DNA of 46,687 nt from DATGUN01 sp035301285 (GCA_035301285.1 DATGUN010000065.1:1-46687); one strand, 5' to 3'. Positions 15,441 through 24,812 are shown, counted from the stretch's first letter. Made by a program: numbers and translations. Notes: generated from the sequence alone by a model not told the origin.

Positions 15441-17174
15441 CTACTCTTCATCTTCCTCGTCGCTTCCAATATACCGATGATAAGGAAGTGGATTCCAGAC
15501 ACGGTATTTAAAGTCTTCATGACACCGGGCTGGGGTCAGTTCATCCAAAATCTGTCGTGCAATCTCCAGTTCTTTTTGTGCTTCTTCTTTATCTTGATAC
15601 ATAAATTCATCCGATGCTTTATCTGGTGCTTGTTTGACTTTATACTCCAAGTCTTTGATTACCATTTCTTGTTGCAATCGGATATCCTCACGTGCGCTTA
15701 ATATCCAGCTTGGATGCAGGCTGCGGTTGATATCCCCAGCATTGTTATACTCTTCGGAAACCTCTTTATATACACGGTCGGCATTGGCACGGACATCCAG
15801 TGCGGCTGCCTCAAGATCACGATTGGTCAGTTCATCAGGATGTAAAGGTGTTTCCCGTTTTCGCCCGCCCAAGTTATATGTGTCCAAATAAAATGGAAAT
15901 ACTTTTTTGATGGTTTTTCCGACCGGCAGTGTTGTTTTATCATTTTCATCAAGTCCTTTTGGCTGTATGCCTTGCATCGCAATGCGCGCGGATTCGGGAC
16001 GTACGATTTCTTTTGGTGGTGTTATACCGTGCCTTAACATCTCTCTGATGGCTGTGCCTGAGATGTTGATCCGGTAATGCTCATCATGTTGACATGTCTG
16101 TTCCGTGGCAAGCGTGTCACAGCGTGTGCAATGGAATACTTCGTGGAACAGTTTCACTTCTATGCCAAGCTCTTCTGGTGGATATTCGTCAAAGATGGTA
16201 TGGCTGGCATATTTATCATAATAATCGCCGATACCCGCATGGTCTCTACCTATGATAGCATGTGTACAGCCGTAATTTTTCATGACGAGTGCATGCAAAA
16301 CGGTTTCCCTAGGGCCTGCAAAAATATAAGTGACCCTTAAAGGTGAAAAAATCGTTCGTTCCATCGGGTAATAGGTTTCGAGAACACTCCTGTAGGAAAG
16401 CATACGGAATTCATGGCGGGTATATTCACGTTTGGCCATTTCCACAAGTGGCTGGACCAACAATCCATCGACCTCTTCCAAAAGGTTGCGGTGCATGTAT
16501 TCATGACCACGGTGCATAGGATTGGCACCAGTTATAAAACCAGCTACAGAGTTGAATTTTTTCTCTTCGTAAAAGGTATGCCATGTATCTTTCGGTTCCA
16601 AACGGTAGGGCTCGAATGGTCCCCAATGGACACGACGCAAGAGATGGATGGGTCCCCCGAGAGAAACGTCGCCCATCCGGCGATAAATCGAATCCACACC
16701 AGGATGATTCCTGTCTTTCGTCCCGAATACGTATTCCGCACGTTCGTCTTTATCATATTCAAAAATATCTTCAGCCGTCATAATGGCAACTGGTTCTTTT
16801 TCGTCATCAACAAGTGCCACATCGTCCCCGATGGATAATGAGCGGACGACTTGTTCATTGCGCTCGCCGCTCGGGGCGAAACTTAGAGGAACTGGCCAAA
16901 TGACGCCATTGGCCATCCGGCCCTCCTTGAGAACGGATTCATAATCGGCCTCTTTCATATAACCTTTGTTTGGAGACATGACACCTGTCGCAATCATTTC
17001 AGTTGTAATGATGGCTTCCAAGTCAATCATGATCATGGGTAATGTGCGTGCTCTTTCCATTTCCTCATCACGCTTCTTTCCAGTCAGAACCTGGTCGACA
17101 AGCGTTCCGCCATGAGGTGTTTGTGGGTAATTATCAAATGCTTTCTTATCTGTGTAGATGTTTTGCTGATCCAA
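15441..17174 (-). CDS. Divergent ATP-sulfurylase-like protein with C-terminal extension
   Basis: 577 residues; residues 1-405 follow ATP sulfurylase (Sat) throughout: PUA-like start (GVMSPNKGYM at 64-73, ANGVIWPVPL), the HxxH nucleotide motif (H221, H224), AGPRE (286-290), GRDHAG (309-314), a probable zinc cluster (C349, C352, C361, H363) and SGTAIREMLRHG. But the sulfate-binding QTRNP is TGANP (215-219), and the usual K-P-G-D after the second helix reads KREY. Residues about 406-577 are an extra, highly charged, helical region ending in EDEE; normal Sat stops near 385-390. TTG start with AAGGAGG 9 bp upstream. No cysH, cysC or other sulfate genes nearby. Adenylyltransferase chemistry is likely, sulfate as substrate is doubtful. 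Confidence 0.85.
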   Translation of the reverse strand: MDQQNIYTDKKAFDNYPQTPHGGTLVDQVLTGKKRDEEMERARTLPMIMIDLEAIITTEMIATGVMSPNKGYMKEADYESVLKEGRMANGVIWPVPLSFAPSGERNEQVVRSLSIGDDVALVDDEKEPVAIMTAEDIFEYDKDERAEYVFGTKDRNHPGVDSIYRRMGDVSLGGPIHLLRRVHWGPFEPYRLEPKDTWHTFYEEKKFNSVAGFITGANPMHRGHEYMHRNLLEEVDGLLVQPLVEMAKREYTRHEFRMLSYRSVLETYYPMERTIFSPLRVTYIFAGPRETVLHALVMKNYGCTHAIIGRDHAGIGDYYDKYASHTIFDEYPPEELGIEVKLFHEVFHCTRCDTLATEQTCQHDEHYRINISGTAIREMLRHGITPPKEIVRPESARIAMQGIQPKGLDENDKTTLPVGKTIKKVFPFYLDTYNLGGRKRETPLHPDELTNRDLEAAALDVRANADRVYKEVSEEYNNAGDINRSLHPSWILSAREDIRLQQEMVIKDLEYKVKQAPDKASDEFMYQDKEEAQKELEIARQILDELTPARCHEDFKYRVWNPLPYHRYIGSDEEDEE

Positions 17175-17203
17175 TACTGTATTCCTCCTTTAAAATGTAT
17201 TAA

Positions 17204-17217
17204 TGATAGCGCTTTAT
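17204..17217 (-). promoter_or_regulatory. cre-like element in the leader of the sulfurylase-like gene
   Basis: On the minus strand the sequence matches the CcpA consensus TGNAARCGNWWWCA at 12 of 14 positions, with both mismatches at the 5' end. It lies between promoter and ribosome-binding site, where binding would repress. Confidence 0.3.
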
Positions 17218-17230
17218 AAAACCCTATCAC

Positions 17231-17362
17231 GTTTCATTTAATGAAACAAGCTTTCAATTTGTGTTAAGCATATTCATCATTCTCTCATAAAAATACTAAA
17301 CTGTGTATTTCTAAAGAACATACTTAATTATCTCATTATATCGTAAATTATTTTATTGTAAA
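17231..17362 (-). promoter_or_regulatory. Promoter and palindromic leader of the sulfurylase-like gene
   Basis: On the minus strand, TTTACA (17362-17357), a 16-bp spacer and TATAAT (17340-17335) form a good sigma-A promoter, with +1 near 17328 and a leader of about 150 nt. The leader carries GTTTCAT-TTA-ATGAAAC (17231-17247), a perfect 7-bp inverted repeat that could be an operator or hairpin. I see no known riboswitch or T-box. Confidence 0.6.
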
Positions 17363-17852
17363 AGTAAAGTCACCCTAAATGATGAATGACTGTATGCAAG
17401 TCATATAAACATAGATATCCATACTGTGATCATTGTGTGAAAAAAGTATGAACAAGGGGAATAGTCGATTCTTTCAAATTGGTTGATAAAAGCAAAAGAT
17501 TATGATAAGTTTATGAAAATTCCATATAAAATGAGTCGTTAACGCTAAACAGTGACGATTAAGTATCTGCATTTTAACTCGGATTTGTGTATATACATAT
17601 ATAAAGACAAAACAATGAGACGGAATACGTCATACGAGATAAGAGGAGTGCTTATAATATATCTTTATAATTTTTTCAATTTTAGAATTCATGTGAATGC
17701 ATTCGATTGAAACGGTGAAGAAAAAGAGACTGGTTCCAATATACTTTGTAATGGCTATATATGAATACCTTATGACCTTAGTATTTTAAAAATTCTGTTG
17801 GGTTCATCTAGCAATCTTAAAGACACTATAATAGACAGCAGAAAGGAATGGT
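17363..17852. other. AT-rich divergent spacer before the peptide importer operon
   Basis: About 490 bp with no convincing gene. TATAAT at 17827-17832 is the nearest -10 candidate for the importer operon, but its -35 is poor (TTCATC, 18 bp away). Another TATAAT lies near 17653. No clear CodY box was found. Confidence 0.4.
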
Positions 17853-18845
17853 ATGGTGACGGAATCTATTTTAGAGGTTAATAGATTGAACACGTCTTTT
17901 TTTACGGATGATGGGGAGGTACCAGCGGTCAGTGATGTGAGTTTTTACATACAACCGGGTGAAATACTGGGCGTTGTCGGTGAATCAGGATGTGGAAAAA
18001 GTGTAACGTCATTGTCTGTCATGGATTTGATCCCGAGGCCGGGTAAAATCGTGAGCGGCAATATCAAGTTTAAAGGTGAGGAACTTACGAAGGCGTCGCA
18101 ACGTCGACTCAGGCAAATCCGTGGCAATGAAATCGCGATGATTTTCCAGGAGCCAATGACGTCGTTGAACCCTGTATTTACGATTGGATCGCAATTGATC
18201 GATGCCATTCGATTACATAATCCGGTTTCCAAAAAGAAAGCTGCCATTCGGGCGGTTGAAATGCTGAAAAAAGTGGGAATGCCTCGAGCGGAACAGCTTC
18301 TGAAAGATTATCCGCATCAATTATCAGGCGGAATGCGCCAGCGGGTCATGATTGCCATGGCGATGGCGTGTGAGCCCGATCTGTTGATTGCAGATGAGCC
18401 AACGACAGCGCTCGACGTGACGATTCAGGCACAGATTCTCGACTTGATGAAACGGTTGAACGATGATTTGAATACATCGATTCTATTAATCACGCATGAT
18501 CTTGGAGTTGTCGCTGATGTGTGTGATCGTATCGTTGTCATGTATGCCGGAAAAGTCGTTGAAGAAGGAAGCGTGCGGACGATTTTCAATCACCCGCAGC
18601 ACCCATATACGGAAGGGTTGATTCGCTCGGTTCCTAATATGTATGAGAAACGTGAGCGGCTTTATTCAATTCCGGGGAATGTTCCGAAACCCGGTTCACT
18701 TGAAAAAGGCTGTCTGTTCGCACCTAGATGCCCATATGCATTTGACCGATGCACGGCTAAAAGCCCACAGCTTCTCGAAACGGAAGATAGTCATCAAGTC
18801 CGCTGTTTCCTGCATGAAAAAAGTGAACAGGAGGTAACGTCATGA
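17853..18845 (+). CDS. dppD: Dipeptide/oligopeptide ABC importer ATP-binding protein (DppD/OppD)
   Basis: 330 residues. Walker A GESGCGKS, Q-loop IFQEPMTSLNP, signature LSGGMRQR, Walker B LLIADEPTTALD, and the C-terminal oligopeptide-transporter domain with the CLFAPRCPYAFDRC cysteine cluster that can hold an iron-sulfur centre in this family. First gene of the D-F-A-B-C operon. AAAGGA lies upstream of the ATG; a GTG two codons in is a possible alternative. Its stop overlaps the next start by 4 bp. Confidence 0.94.
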   Translation: MVTESILEVNRLNTSFFTDDGEVPAVSDVSFYIQPGEILGVVGESGCGKSVTSLSVMDLIPRPGKIVSGNIKFKGEELTKASQRRLRQIRGNEIAMIFQEPMTSLNPVFTIGSQLIDAIRLHNPVSKKKAAIRAVEMLKKVGMPRAEQLLKDYPHQLSGGMRQRVMIAMAMACEPDLLIADEPTTALDVTIQAQILDLMKRLNDDLNTSILLITHDLGVVADVCDRIVVMYAGKVVEEGSVRTIFNHPQHPYTEGLIRSVPNMYEKRERLYSIPGNVPKPGSLEKGCLFAPRCPYAFDRCTAKSPQLLETEDSHQVRCFLHEKSEQEVTS

Positions 18846-19846
18846 CTGACACATTGATGGAAGTCGACAACCTGAAAAAATATTTTCCCATTACGGGTGG
18901 CGTATTTGGACGAAAAATTGGAGAAGTCAAAGCAGTCGATGGTGTTTCTTTTACGTTGAAAAAAGGTGAAACGTTGGGTCTCGTGGGTGAATCCGGTTGC
19001 GGTAAATCGACGACAGGACGCATGCTGCTGCGTTTGATCGAACCGAGTGAAGGCACTGTTAAATTTGAAGACCAACGCTTGAACGGACTTTCCAAAGCAC
19101 AGATGCGGAAACGACGTAAAGATATGCAAATGGTGTTTCAAGATCCATACGCATCGCTCAACCCGCGTCATACTGTCGGGAAAATCATAGAGGAACCATT
19201 GAAAGTCCATGGCATGAAAGACCCGGAAGAACGTAAAAAGAAGGTGCGTGAACTTCTGGATACCGTCGGCCTCAGCAGTTATCATGAAAAACGCTATCCA
19301 CACCAGTTCAGTGGCGGACAGAGGCAGCGGATCGGGATTGCGCGTGCGCTCGCAGTCCAGCCGAAATTGATTGTCGCTGATGAACCGGTTTCGGCACTAG
19401 ATGTTTCCATTCAATCACAAGTATTGAATCTCCTGAAAGATTTGCAGAAAGATTTTGATCTGACATATGTCTTCATTGCACATGATCTCAGTGTGGTGCG
19501 GCAAATCAGTGACAGGGTGGGGGTGATGTATCTCGGACGCTTGGTGGAGCTTGCTGATAGCACTGAATTGTATGAAAACCCGAAACACCCTTATACACAG
19601 GCGCTACTATCAGCTGTACCTATCCCAGATCCGGATCATGAGTCGAATCGGGTCATACTGGAAGGAGACGTGCCCAGTCCAGCGGATCCACCGAAAGGAT
19701 GCCCATTTCATACACGATGTCCGATGGCCATGGACATTTGCAAATCTGTCGACCCGGCATTCAAGGAAGAAGAGTCAGACCATTATGTTGCTTGCCATCT
19801 TTACACGGAGGAGGGAAAGGAAAACCTCGTTTCGGCGGACAGTTAA
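18842..19846 (+). CDS. dppF: Dipeptide/oligopeptide ABC importer ATP-binding protein (DppF/OppF)
   Basis: 334 residues. Walker A GESGCGKST, Q-loop VFQDPYASLNPR, signature FSGGQRQR, Walker B LIVADEPVSALD, and the C-terminal CPFHTRCPMAMDIC cysteine cluster. The second, non-identical ATPase of the importer. ATGA overlap with dppD implies coupled translation. The substrate class (peptides, nickel or other) cannot be settled from the ATPases. Confidence 0.94.
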   Translation: MTDTLMEVDNLKKYFPITGGVFGRKIGEVKAVDGVSFTLKKGETLGLVGESGCGKSTTGRMLLRLIEPSEGTVKFEDQRLNGLSKAQMRKRRKDMQMVFQDPYASLNPRHTVGKIIEEPLKVHGMKDPEERKKKVRELLDTVGLSSYHEKRYPHQFSGGQRQRIGIARALAVQPKLIVADEPVSALDVSIQSQVLNLLKDLQKDFDLTYVFIAHDLSVVRQISDRVGVMYLGRLVELADSTELYENPKHPYTQALLSAVPIPDPDHESNRVILEGDVPSPADPPKGCPFHTRCPMAMDICKSVDPAFKEEESDHYVACHLYTEEGKENLVSADS

Positions 19847-19883
19847 TGGATGAAGATAATACAAAAAATGTGGAGGTAGAAAA

Positions 19884-21479
19884 ATGAAAAGACCGTTTTT
19901 ATATCTTATGGGAGCTTTATTCATGGTAACCGTTGCACTTATTGGATGTTCATCGGATTCAAACGGGGATGGCGGATCCGGTGATACAAGTGAACAAGAC
20001 ACATTGATTTATGGACGCGGAGCCGATGCGACAAGACTCGACCCTGCACGTGTAACCGATGGTGAATCACTTAAAGTCACCCAGCAAATCATGGAAACAC
20101 TCGTTAATTTCACGCCAGGGACAACGGATTTGGAACCGGGCTTGGCAACAGAATGGGATCAAAGTGAGGATGGAAAAACATATACATTTGAATTACGTGA
20201 AAATGTGACATTCCAGGATGGATCCGACTTCGACGCTGATGCAGTCGTGTATAATTTCGAACGTTGGCAAAATGGCAGTGATGAAGATAACTTTGCCTAC
20301 TACCCGTCCATGTTTGGTGGATTTGGCGATGATAGTGTCATTGAAGATGTCGAAGCGGTCGATGACCATACAGTGGAAGTCCATTTACGGACACCTTTTG
20401 CGCCATTCTTGAAAAACTTGGCAATGACGCCGTTCGCAATCGGGAGTCCGGATGCCTTTGAGGAAAAAGGTGATGATTTTGCCAACGAACCCGTCGGTAC
20501 AGGCCCGTTTGAGTTTTCCGAGTGGGAAAAAGACAGTAAAATCGTGCTAGAGAAAAACGAAGATTATTGGGATGAAGATAAACCGAAGCTGGAAAGCATT
20601 ATTTTCCAAGTCATACCCGATAACTCGTCACGTTTGAATGCGTTGAAAAATGGTGAAATCGATTTGATGGATGGTACGAACCCATCTGATGTAGCGTCCA
20701 TTGAGGAAAATGAGGAATTGGAAATATGGAATCGTCCACCACTGAATTTAGGTTATCTTGGTTTCAATGTGGAGGAAGAACCGTTTGATGATCCTGAAGT
20801 CCGTGAGGCTTTAAGCCATGCAGTTGATAAAGAGGCGTTGGTTGAAGCGTTTTATGCAGGTAACGGTGAAGGCGCGAAAAATCCAATGCCACCTACCATT
20901 GATGGCTATAATGATGAAATCGAGGACTATGAATATGATATTGATAAAGCGAAAGAAAAATTAGCGGATGCCGGTTATCCGGATGGATTCGAAATGGAAC
21001 TGTGGACGATGGATAATCCGAGACCTTACTTGCCGCAACCGGAAAAAATCGCCGAAGCGGTTCAGTCATCCTTTGGTGAAGCGGGTGTCGATGTAGAAAT
21101 ACAGACATATGAGTGGTCCACGTATATCGAAAAGGTAACAGATGGGGAAAGCCCAGCATTCTTTATGGGATGGACTGGTGATAACGGTGATGCCGACAAC
21201 TTCCTGTATTCCTTGCTTGACGAGGATGCCATCGGAAGCAACAATATGGCGCGTTATGCCAATGATGATGTCCATGAATTGCTCAAGGATGCTCAGACAG
21301 AGACGGATGATGATAAGCGGATGGATTATTATATGGAAGCGCAGGAAATCATTCACGAAGATGCACCGTGGATTCCATTGGTTTATGCGGAAGAGCCTTT
21401 GGCTGGAAATGCTGATTTACAGGACTATGAACCGAATCCAACCGGTAGTGAACCATTTGATGAAGTGAGCTTTAAATAA
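19884..21479 (+). CDS. dppA: Peptide-binding lipoprotein of the ABC importer (SBP family 5)
   Basis: 531 residues. Lipoprotein signal with lipobox IGC (Cys22), a short acidic Gly/Ser linker, then the SBP_bac_5 fold: RLDPARVTDGES (about 49), FNFERW-like loop near 130, PVGTGPFEFSEW (about 200) and the hinge motif EEPFDDPEVREALSHAVDKEAL. Anchored outside the membrane, it captures ligand for the DppBC pore. The overall motif set is closest to DppA-type dipeptide binders, but ligand specificity is inferred. Very acidic, as expected for salt-adapted surface proteins. GGAGG at the start; a hairpin follows the stop. Confidence 0.93.
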   Translation: MKRPFLYLMGALFMVTVALIGCSSDSNGDGGSGDTSEQDTLIYGRGADATRLDPARVTDGESLKVTQQIMETLVNFTPGTTDLEPGLATEWDQSEDGKTYTFELRENVTFQDGSDFDADAVVYNFERWQNGSDEDNFAYYPSMFGGFGDDSVIEDVEAVDDHTVEVHLRTPFAPFLKNLAMTPFAIGSPDAFEEKGDDFANEPVGTGPFEFSEWEKDSKIVLEKNEDYWDEDKPKLESIIFQVIPDNSSRLNALKNGEIDLMDGTNPSDVASIEENEELEIWNRPPLNLGYLGFNVEEEPFDDPEVREALSHAVDKEALVEAFYAGNGEGAKNPMPPTIDGYNDEIEDYEYDIDKAKEKLADAGYPDGFEMELWTMDNPRPYLPQPEKIAEAVQSSFGEAGVDVEIQTYEWSTYIEKVTDGESPAFFMGWTGDNGDADNFLYSLLDEDAIGSNNMARYANDDVHELLKDAQTETDDDKRMDYYMEAQEIIHEDAPWIPLVYAEEPLAGNADLQDYEPNPTGSEPFDEVSFK

Positions 21480-21482
21480 TTG

Positions 21483-21513
21483 AAAACCGGGAGATATGGC
21501 TCTCCCGGTTTTT
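21483..21513 (+). terminator. Attenuating hairpin inside the peptide importer operon
   Basis: AAAACCGGGAGA and TCTCCCGGTTTTT form a 12-bp stem with a 6-nt loop and a short T-run, between the binding-protein gene and the permease genes. It likely reduces read-through so that the binding protein is made in excess. Confidence 0.8.
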
Positions 21514-21537
21514 CAAAAGGAGCGTGGTGAGTCCATC

Positions 21538-22542
21538 ATGATGTCTTATACGATTCGCCGGATGTTGATGCTTATCCCGGTTTTAGCGGGAATGTCGTTA
21601 ATCGTGTTTTCGATTGTCCGAATGATCCCCGGCGATCCAGCACGAACCATCCTAGGCACGAAAGCATCACCAGAAGCCATCGAAAACTTGCATAAGAGTC
21701 TAGGCCTGGACGAAAATTTTTTCATCCAGTACGTCACGTACATAAAAGATCTGTTCACCGGTGACCTTGGTACATCCATACGGACAGGCACAGCTATCAA
21801 CGATGAAATCTGGATCAAATTGGCCGCAACCGCTGAATTGACTATTGTTGCCATGATTTTTGCGATTATCATCGGTTTGAATGCGGGAGTCATCAGTGCC
21901 TGGTTCCGTAATTCATTTTCGGATTACTTCATTATGGTACTAGCACTTGTCGGCATATCGATGCCAGTCTTTTGGCTTGGGTTGATGTTGCAGTATCAAT
22001 TCGCTGTTGACCTTGGATGGCTGCCGACAAATGGACGTGAAAATGTGCGCGATCCCATCAACAGCATAACTCATTTTTACTTGTTGGATACCGTTCTAAG
22101 AGGGGATTTCAGTCAGTTGATCGTTGCAGTGAAACATCTGCTTTTACCGGCTATTGCACTCGGGACGATTCCGATGGCAATGATTGCCAGAATGACGCGC
22201 TCGAGTATGCTTGATGTCATGAACTCAGACTATATTCGAACCGAACGTGCCAAGGGGCAAAAGATGTTTTGGGTCGTGTATAAATATGCGTTCAAAAACG
22301 CGTTCATCCCCGTTTTAACCGTGATTGGCATTCAAGCTGGATTGCTGTTGGGCGGAGCGATTTTGACAGAAACCATTTTCGGTTGGCCGGGAATCGGGCG
22401 TTATATCTATGATGCCATCCAATCGAGGGATTACCCGATTGTCCAGTCAGGTATCTTGGTGGTCGCCACCATTTTTGTAATGATCAACCTGATAGTGGAT
22501 TTATTATACGCTGTATTTGACCCAAGGATTAAATATCGTTAA
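21538..22542 (+). CDS. dppB: Dipeptide/oligopeptide ABC importer permease (DppB)
   Basis: 334 residues, six membrane helices. N-terminal TIRRMLMLIPVLAGMSLIVF and the EAA loop (YIRTERAKGQ, about 235) are typical of DppB/OppB. The ATG at 21538 is chosen because the upstream in-frame ATG at 21496 lies inside the hairpin; GGTGA is about 8 bp upstream. Forms the pore with the next gene product. Confidence 0.93.
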   Translation: MMSYTIRRMLMLIPVLAGMSLIVFSIVRMIPGDPARTILGTKASPEAIENLHKSLGLDENFFIQYVTYIKDLFTGDLGTSIRTGTAINDEIWIKLAATAELTIVAMIFAIIIGLNAGVISAWFRNSFSDYFIMVLALVGISMPVFWLGLMLQYQFAVDLGWLPTNGRENVRDPINSITHFYLLDTVLRGDFSQLIVAVKHLLLPAIALGTIPMAMIARMTRSSMLDVMNSDYIRTERAKGQKMFWVVYKYAFKNAFIPVLTVIGIQAGLLLGGAILTETIFGWPGIGRYIYDAIQSRDYPIVQSGILVVATIFVMINLIVDLLYAVFDPRIKYR

Positions 22543-22557
22543 GGAGGGAGAAGAATC

Positions 22558-23469
22558 ATGAATCAAATGCAAACAGAACCTGATGATACATTTGTCCAGG
22601 AAGGGGAAGCTGCAAAGGTTTCTTCTCCCATCAAAGATGTTTGGCGTATTTTCCGCAAAAACAAATTAGCAGTCGTCGGAGCAACCATTCTTGCTGTTTT
22701 TATATTGATTGCTATATTTGCAGGCGTTATTGCACCAGAAGGCATCGATGATCAAAAAATGGGTAACGCCGATGCATTGTTGCAGAAGCCATCTGCGGAT
22801 TATTGGTTTGGCACCGATGAGTTTGGCCGTGACATACTGAGCCGTGTTATGCATGGTGCACGATTATCTCTATGGGTTGGCTTTGTTTCCGTGATCGGCT
22901 CGGTCATCGTTGGCGTTATTTTGGGAATCATGGCCGGGTATTACGGGCGTTGGCTGGATATTTTGATTTCCCGGATTTTTGATATTATGCTGGCGTTCCC
23001 GAGTATACTCCTAGCGATTGCGATTGTTGCGATGCTTGGTCCGTCACTGCAAAACGCATTGATTGCCATCGCCCTTGTCAACGTCCCTATATTCGGCAGG
23101 CTGATACGTTCGACGGTACTTAGCCTGAAAGAAGAAGATTATGTGGAGGCCGCCCGATCGATAGGGATGCGGGATTCACGGATATTGTTCCATCATATTT
23201 TACCGAATAGCCTTGCGCCGATTATTGTACAAGGGACCTTAAGTATCGCAACAGCGATTCTCGATGCGGCAGCACTCGGTTTCCTTGGACTTGGTGCACA
23301 GAAGCCCGCTCCAGAATGGGGGAGGATGCTTGCCGACTCGAGGAATCTGATTCAAGAAGCACCATGGACAGTGACTTTTCCAGGATTGTGTATCATGCTC
23401 GCAGTTCTCGGGTTCAACTTAGTTGGGGACGGTTTGCGCGATGCACTGGATCCGAAATTGAAAACATGA
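22558..23469 (+). CDS. dppC: Dipeptide/oligopeptide ABC importer permease (DppC)
   Basis: 303 residues. A soluble N-terminus of about 30 residues, a first helix, an extracellular loop with the family motif WFGTDEFGRDILSRV (about 82), then five helices with the EAA loop DYVEAARSIGMRD (about 195). The GGAGGG ribosome-binding site is strong. Last gene of the operon, followed by a terminator. Confidence 0.94.
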   Translation: MNQMQTEPDDTFVQEGEAAKVSSPIKDVWRIFRKNKLAVVGATILAVFILIAIFAGVIAPEGIDDQKMGNADALLQKPSADYWFGTDEFGRDILSRVMHGARLSLWVGFVSVIGSVIVGVILGIMAGYYGRWLDILISRIFDIMLAFPSILLAIAIVAMLGPSLQNALIAIALVNVPIFGRLIRSTVLSLKEEDYVEAARSIGMRDSRILFHHILPNSLAPIIVQGTLSIATAILDAAALGFLGLGAQKPAPEWGRMLADSRNLIQEAPWTVTFPGLCIMLAVLGFNLVGDGLRDALDPKLKT

Positions 23470-23524
23470 TTCGGTATTGATGACGGTCATCCGTATAGAA
23501 TCAGGTGGATGATAGAATAAATAT

Positions 23525-23571
23525 ATAAGCGAAGGGGACTTTAACGACTGACGTTTTTCTCCTTCGCTTAT
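23525..23571 (+). terminator. Terminator of the peptide importer operon
   Basis: ATAAGCGAAGG and CCTTCGCTTAT form an 11-bp stem with a long loop containing its own T-run. Confidence 0.7.
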
Positions 23572-23676
23572 TTAGTCCATTTGATTTGGTTCTTGAGCTC
23601 GAAGTGTTGTGATTTTAAAATGTTTTCCATTGCACCATATCTTCTGTTCAGTTAATCTGACATCAGGTGATGCAAT

Positions 23677-24181
23677 GTGAAATGGTCTTTTTATCAACTA
23701 CTGATGGTACTTTTTATAATCGTCATAATGTGGATTTTGGAAAGTACAAGCGGAAAAAACATGAATCAGCAACCAATATCTGGCGAGTGGATGCCTGTCA
23801 ATTCATCATATGAAATATTCTTCATGGTTTCATCGGTTCTGATATTGTTTTATTTTATATTTCTTTTTGAAGCAAAAAAAGAAAAGAGTTTTACTGGAAC
23901 ATCCTGTTTGGCGTAAGATGCCCATCATTTGCATTGTTGTCGGTGTTCTTTCGGTTATTTTGTTTATAATTGGCGGAACAGTCGGCTCGATTACAGTATG
24001 GATTGAGCAATGGCGGTTTCTGTTGTATGTATTTCTTGTTTATTTTTTATTTCTGGTATTTTTGTTTATCTTTTCAGTAGAGCATAAAAAACAAACAGCC
24101 TCTCGAAAAACGGTCACTACCATTCATATATCGTTGGTATGGACGCTTTTGATGTTTTTTGTCCTGTTTTTCCTTTTCTAA
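23677..24181 (+). pseudogene. Frameshifted small membrane protein gene
   Basis: Two overlapping open frames look like one gene. The first (GTG start, AGGTGAT upstream, 79 residues) has two membrane helices and runs into an A7 tract at about 23874-23880. The second (from 23867) continues with three helices to 24181. Removing one A from the tract joins them in frame (FLFEAKK continuing into KRVLLEHPVW), giving about 167 residues with five helices. It could be a true pseudogene, a sequencing error, a slippage-controlled gene, or less likely two overlapping genes. Family not recognised. Confidence 0.55.
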
Positions 24182-24245
24182 TTATAAATGGTTTGAAGGC
24201 TGTTTAGCGGGTTGAAGTTTTCATTGATATAGCTCAATTAAATGA

Positions 24246-24280
24246 AAAAAGCTAATTCGGGATTGATCCGAATTAGCTTT
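24246..24280. terminator. Bidirectional terminator
   Basis: AAAAAGCTAATTCGG and CCGAATTAGCTTTT form a 14-bp stem between two convergent genes. Confidence 0.85.
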
Positions 24281-24299
24281 TCATTTTAGTGATAGTTAC

Positions 24300-24812
24300 T
24301 TAATCGTTCAGTAGTTTTAATGCTTCACGGTTGAAAGCTGGAAGGTCATCAGGTGTGCGGCTGGTTACGATATTTTGATCAACAACCACTTCCGCGTCTT
24401 TGACGTTTGCACCAGCGTTTTCCAAGTCTTTGCGGACAGAAACGAAGCTTGTGACGTCAACTCCTTTTAACTTGTCTGTGTTAATCAGGAATTGCGGTCC
24501 ATGGCATATGGCGAAAACGGGTTTCTTACTTTCGATGAACTTGCGTGCAAAATCTGCATTACGCTCGTCAATACGAAGAAGATCCGGTGAAAATCCACCT
24601 GGCACGAGCAGTGCATCATATGAATCAGCTGATACGTCTCCGACTCCTTTATCGATGGTGAATGTTTTACCGTTTTTACCGGTGATTTCCTTACCACTTT
24701 CTTCGCCGATCAATTCAACGTTATGTCCTGCTTCTTCATAATTTTTCACGGGATCGGTCAATTCAATTTCTTCGACCATATCTGTTACAAGTACAGCTAT
24801 TTGTTTACTCAT
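24300..24812 (-). CDS. yfkM: DJ-1/PfpI family protein (YfkM-like general stress protein)
   Basis: 170 residues, single PfpI/DJ-1 domain. Nucleophile elbow AICHGPQ with the catalytic Cys and His near residue 103, an acidic residue in DMVEEIE near 15, and the C-terminal SRTPDDLPAFN typical of YfkM and PfpI. The family acts on glyoxal-modified proteins or as a chaperone/peptidase; the exact activity is debated. B. subtilis YfkM is a SigB-dependent general stress protein. A good ribosome-binding site (AAGGAATG) is on the minus strand. Confidence 0.92.
   Translation of the reverse strand: MSKQIAVLVTDMVEEIELTDPVKNYEEAGHNVELIGEESGKEITGKNGKTFTIDKGVGDVSADSYDALLVPGGFSPDLLRIDERNADFARKFIESKKPVFAICHGPQFLINTDKLKGVDVTSFVSVRKDLENAGANVKDAEVVVDQNIVTSRTPDDLPAFNREALKLLND

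Noticed and set aside
17363..17852. CodY operator upstream of the peptide importer operon
   Set aside because: The best AATTTT-rich matches differ from the CodY consensus at four or more positions, which is expected by chance in AT-rich DNA.
21496..21537. Longer start for the DppB permease
   Set aside because: The upstream ATG lies within the intra-operon hairpin and lacks a Shine-Dalgarno; MMSYTIRRML at 21538 matches the family start.
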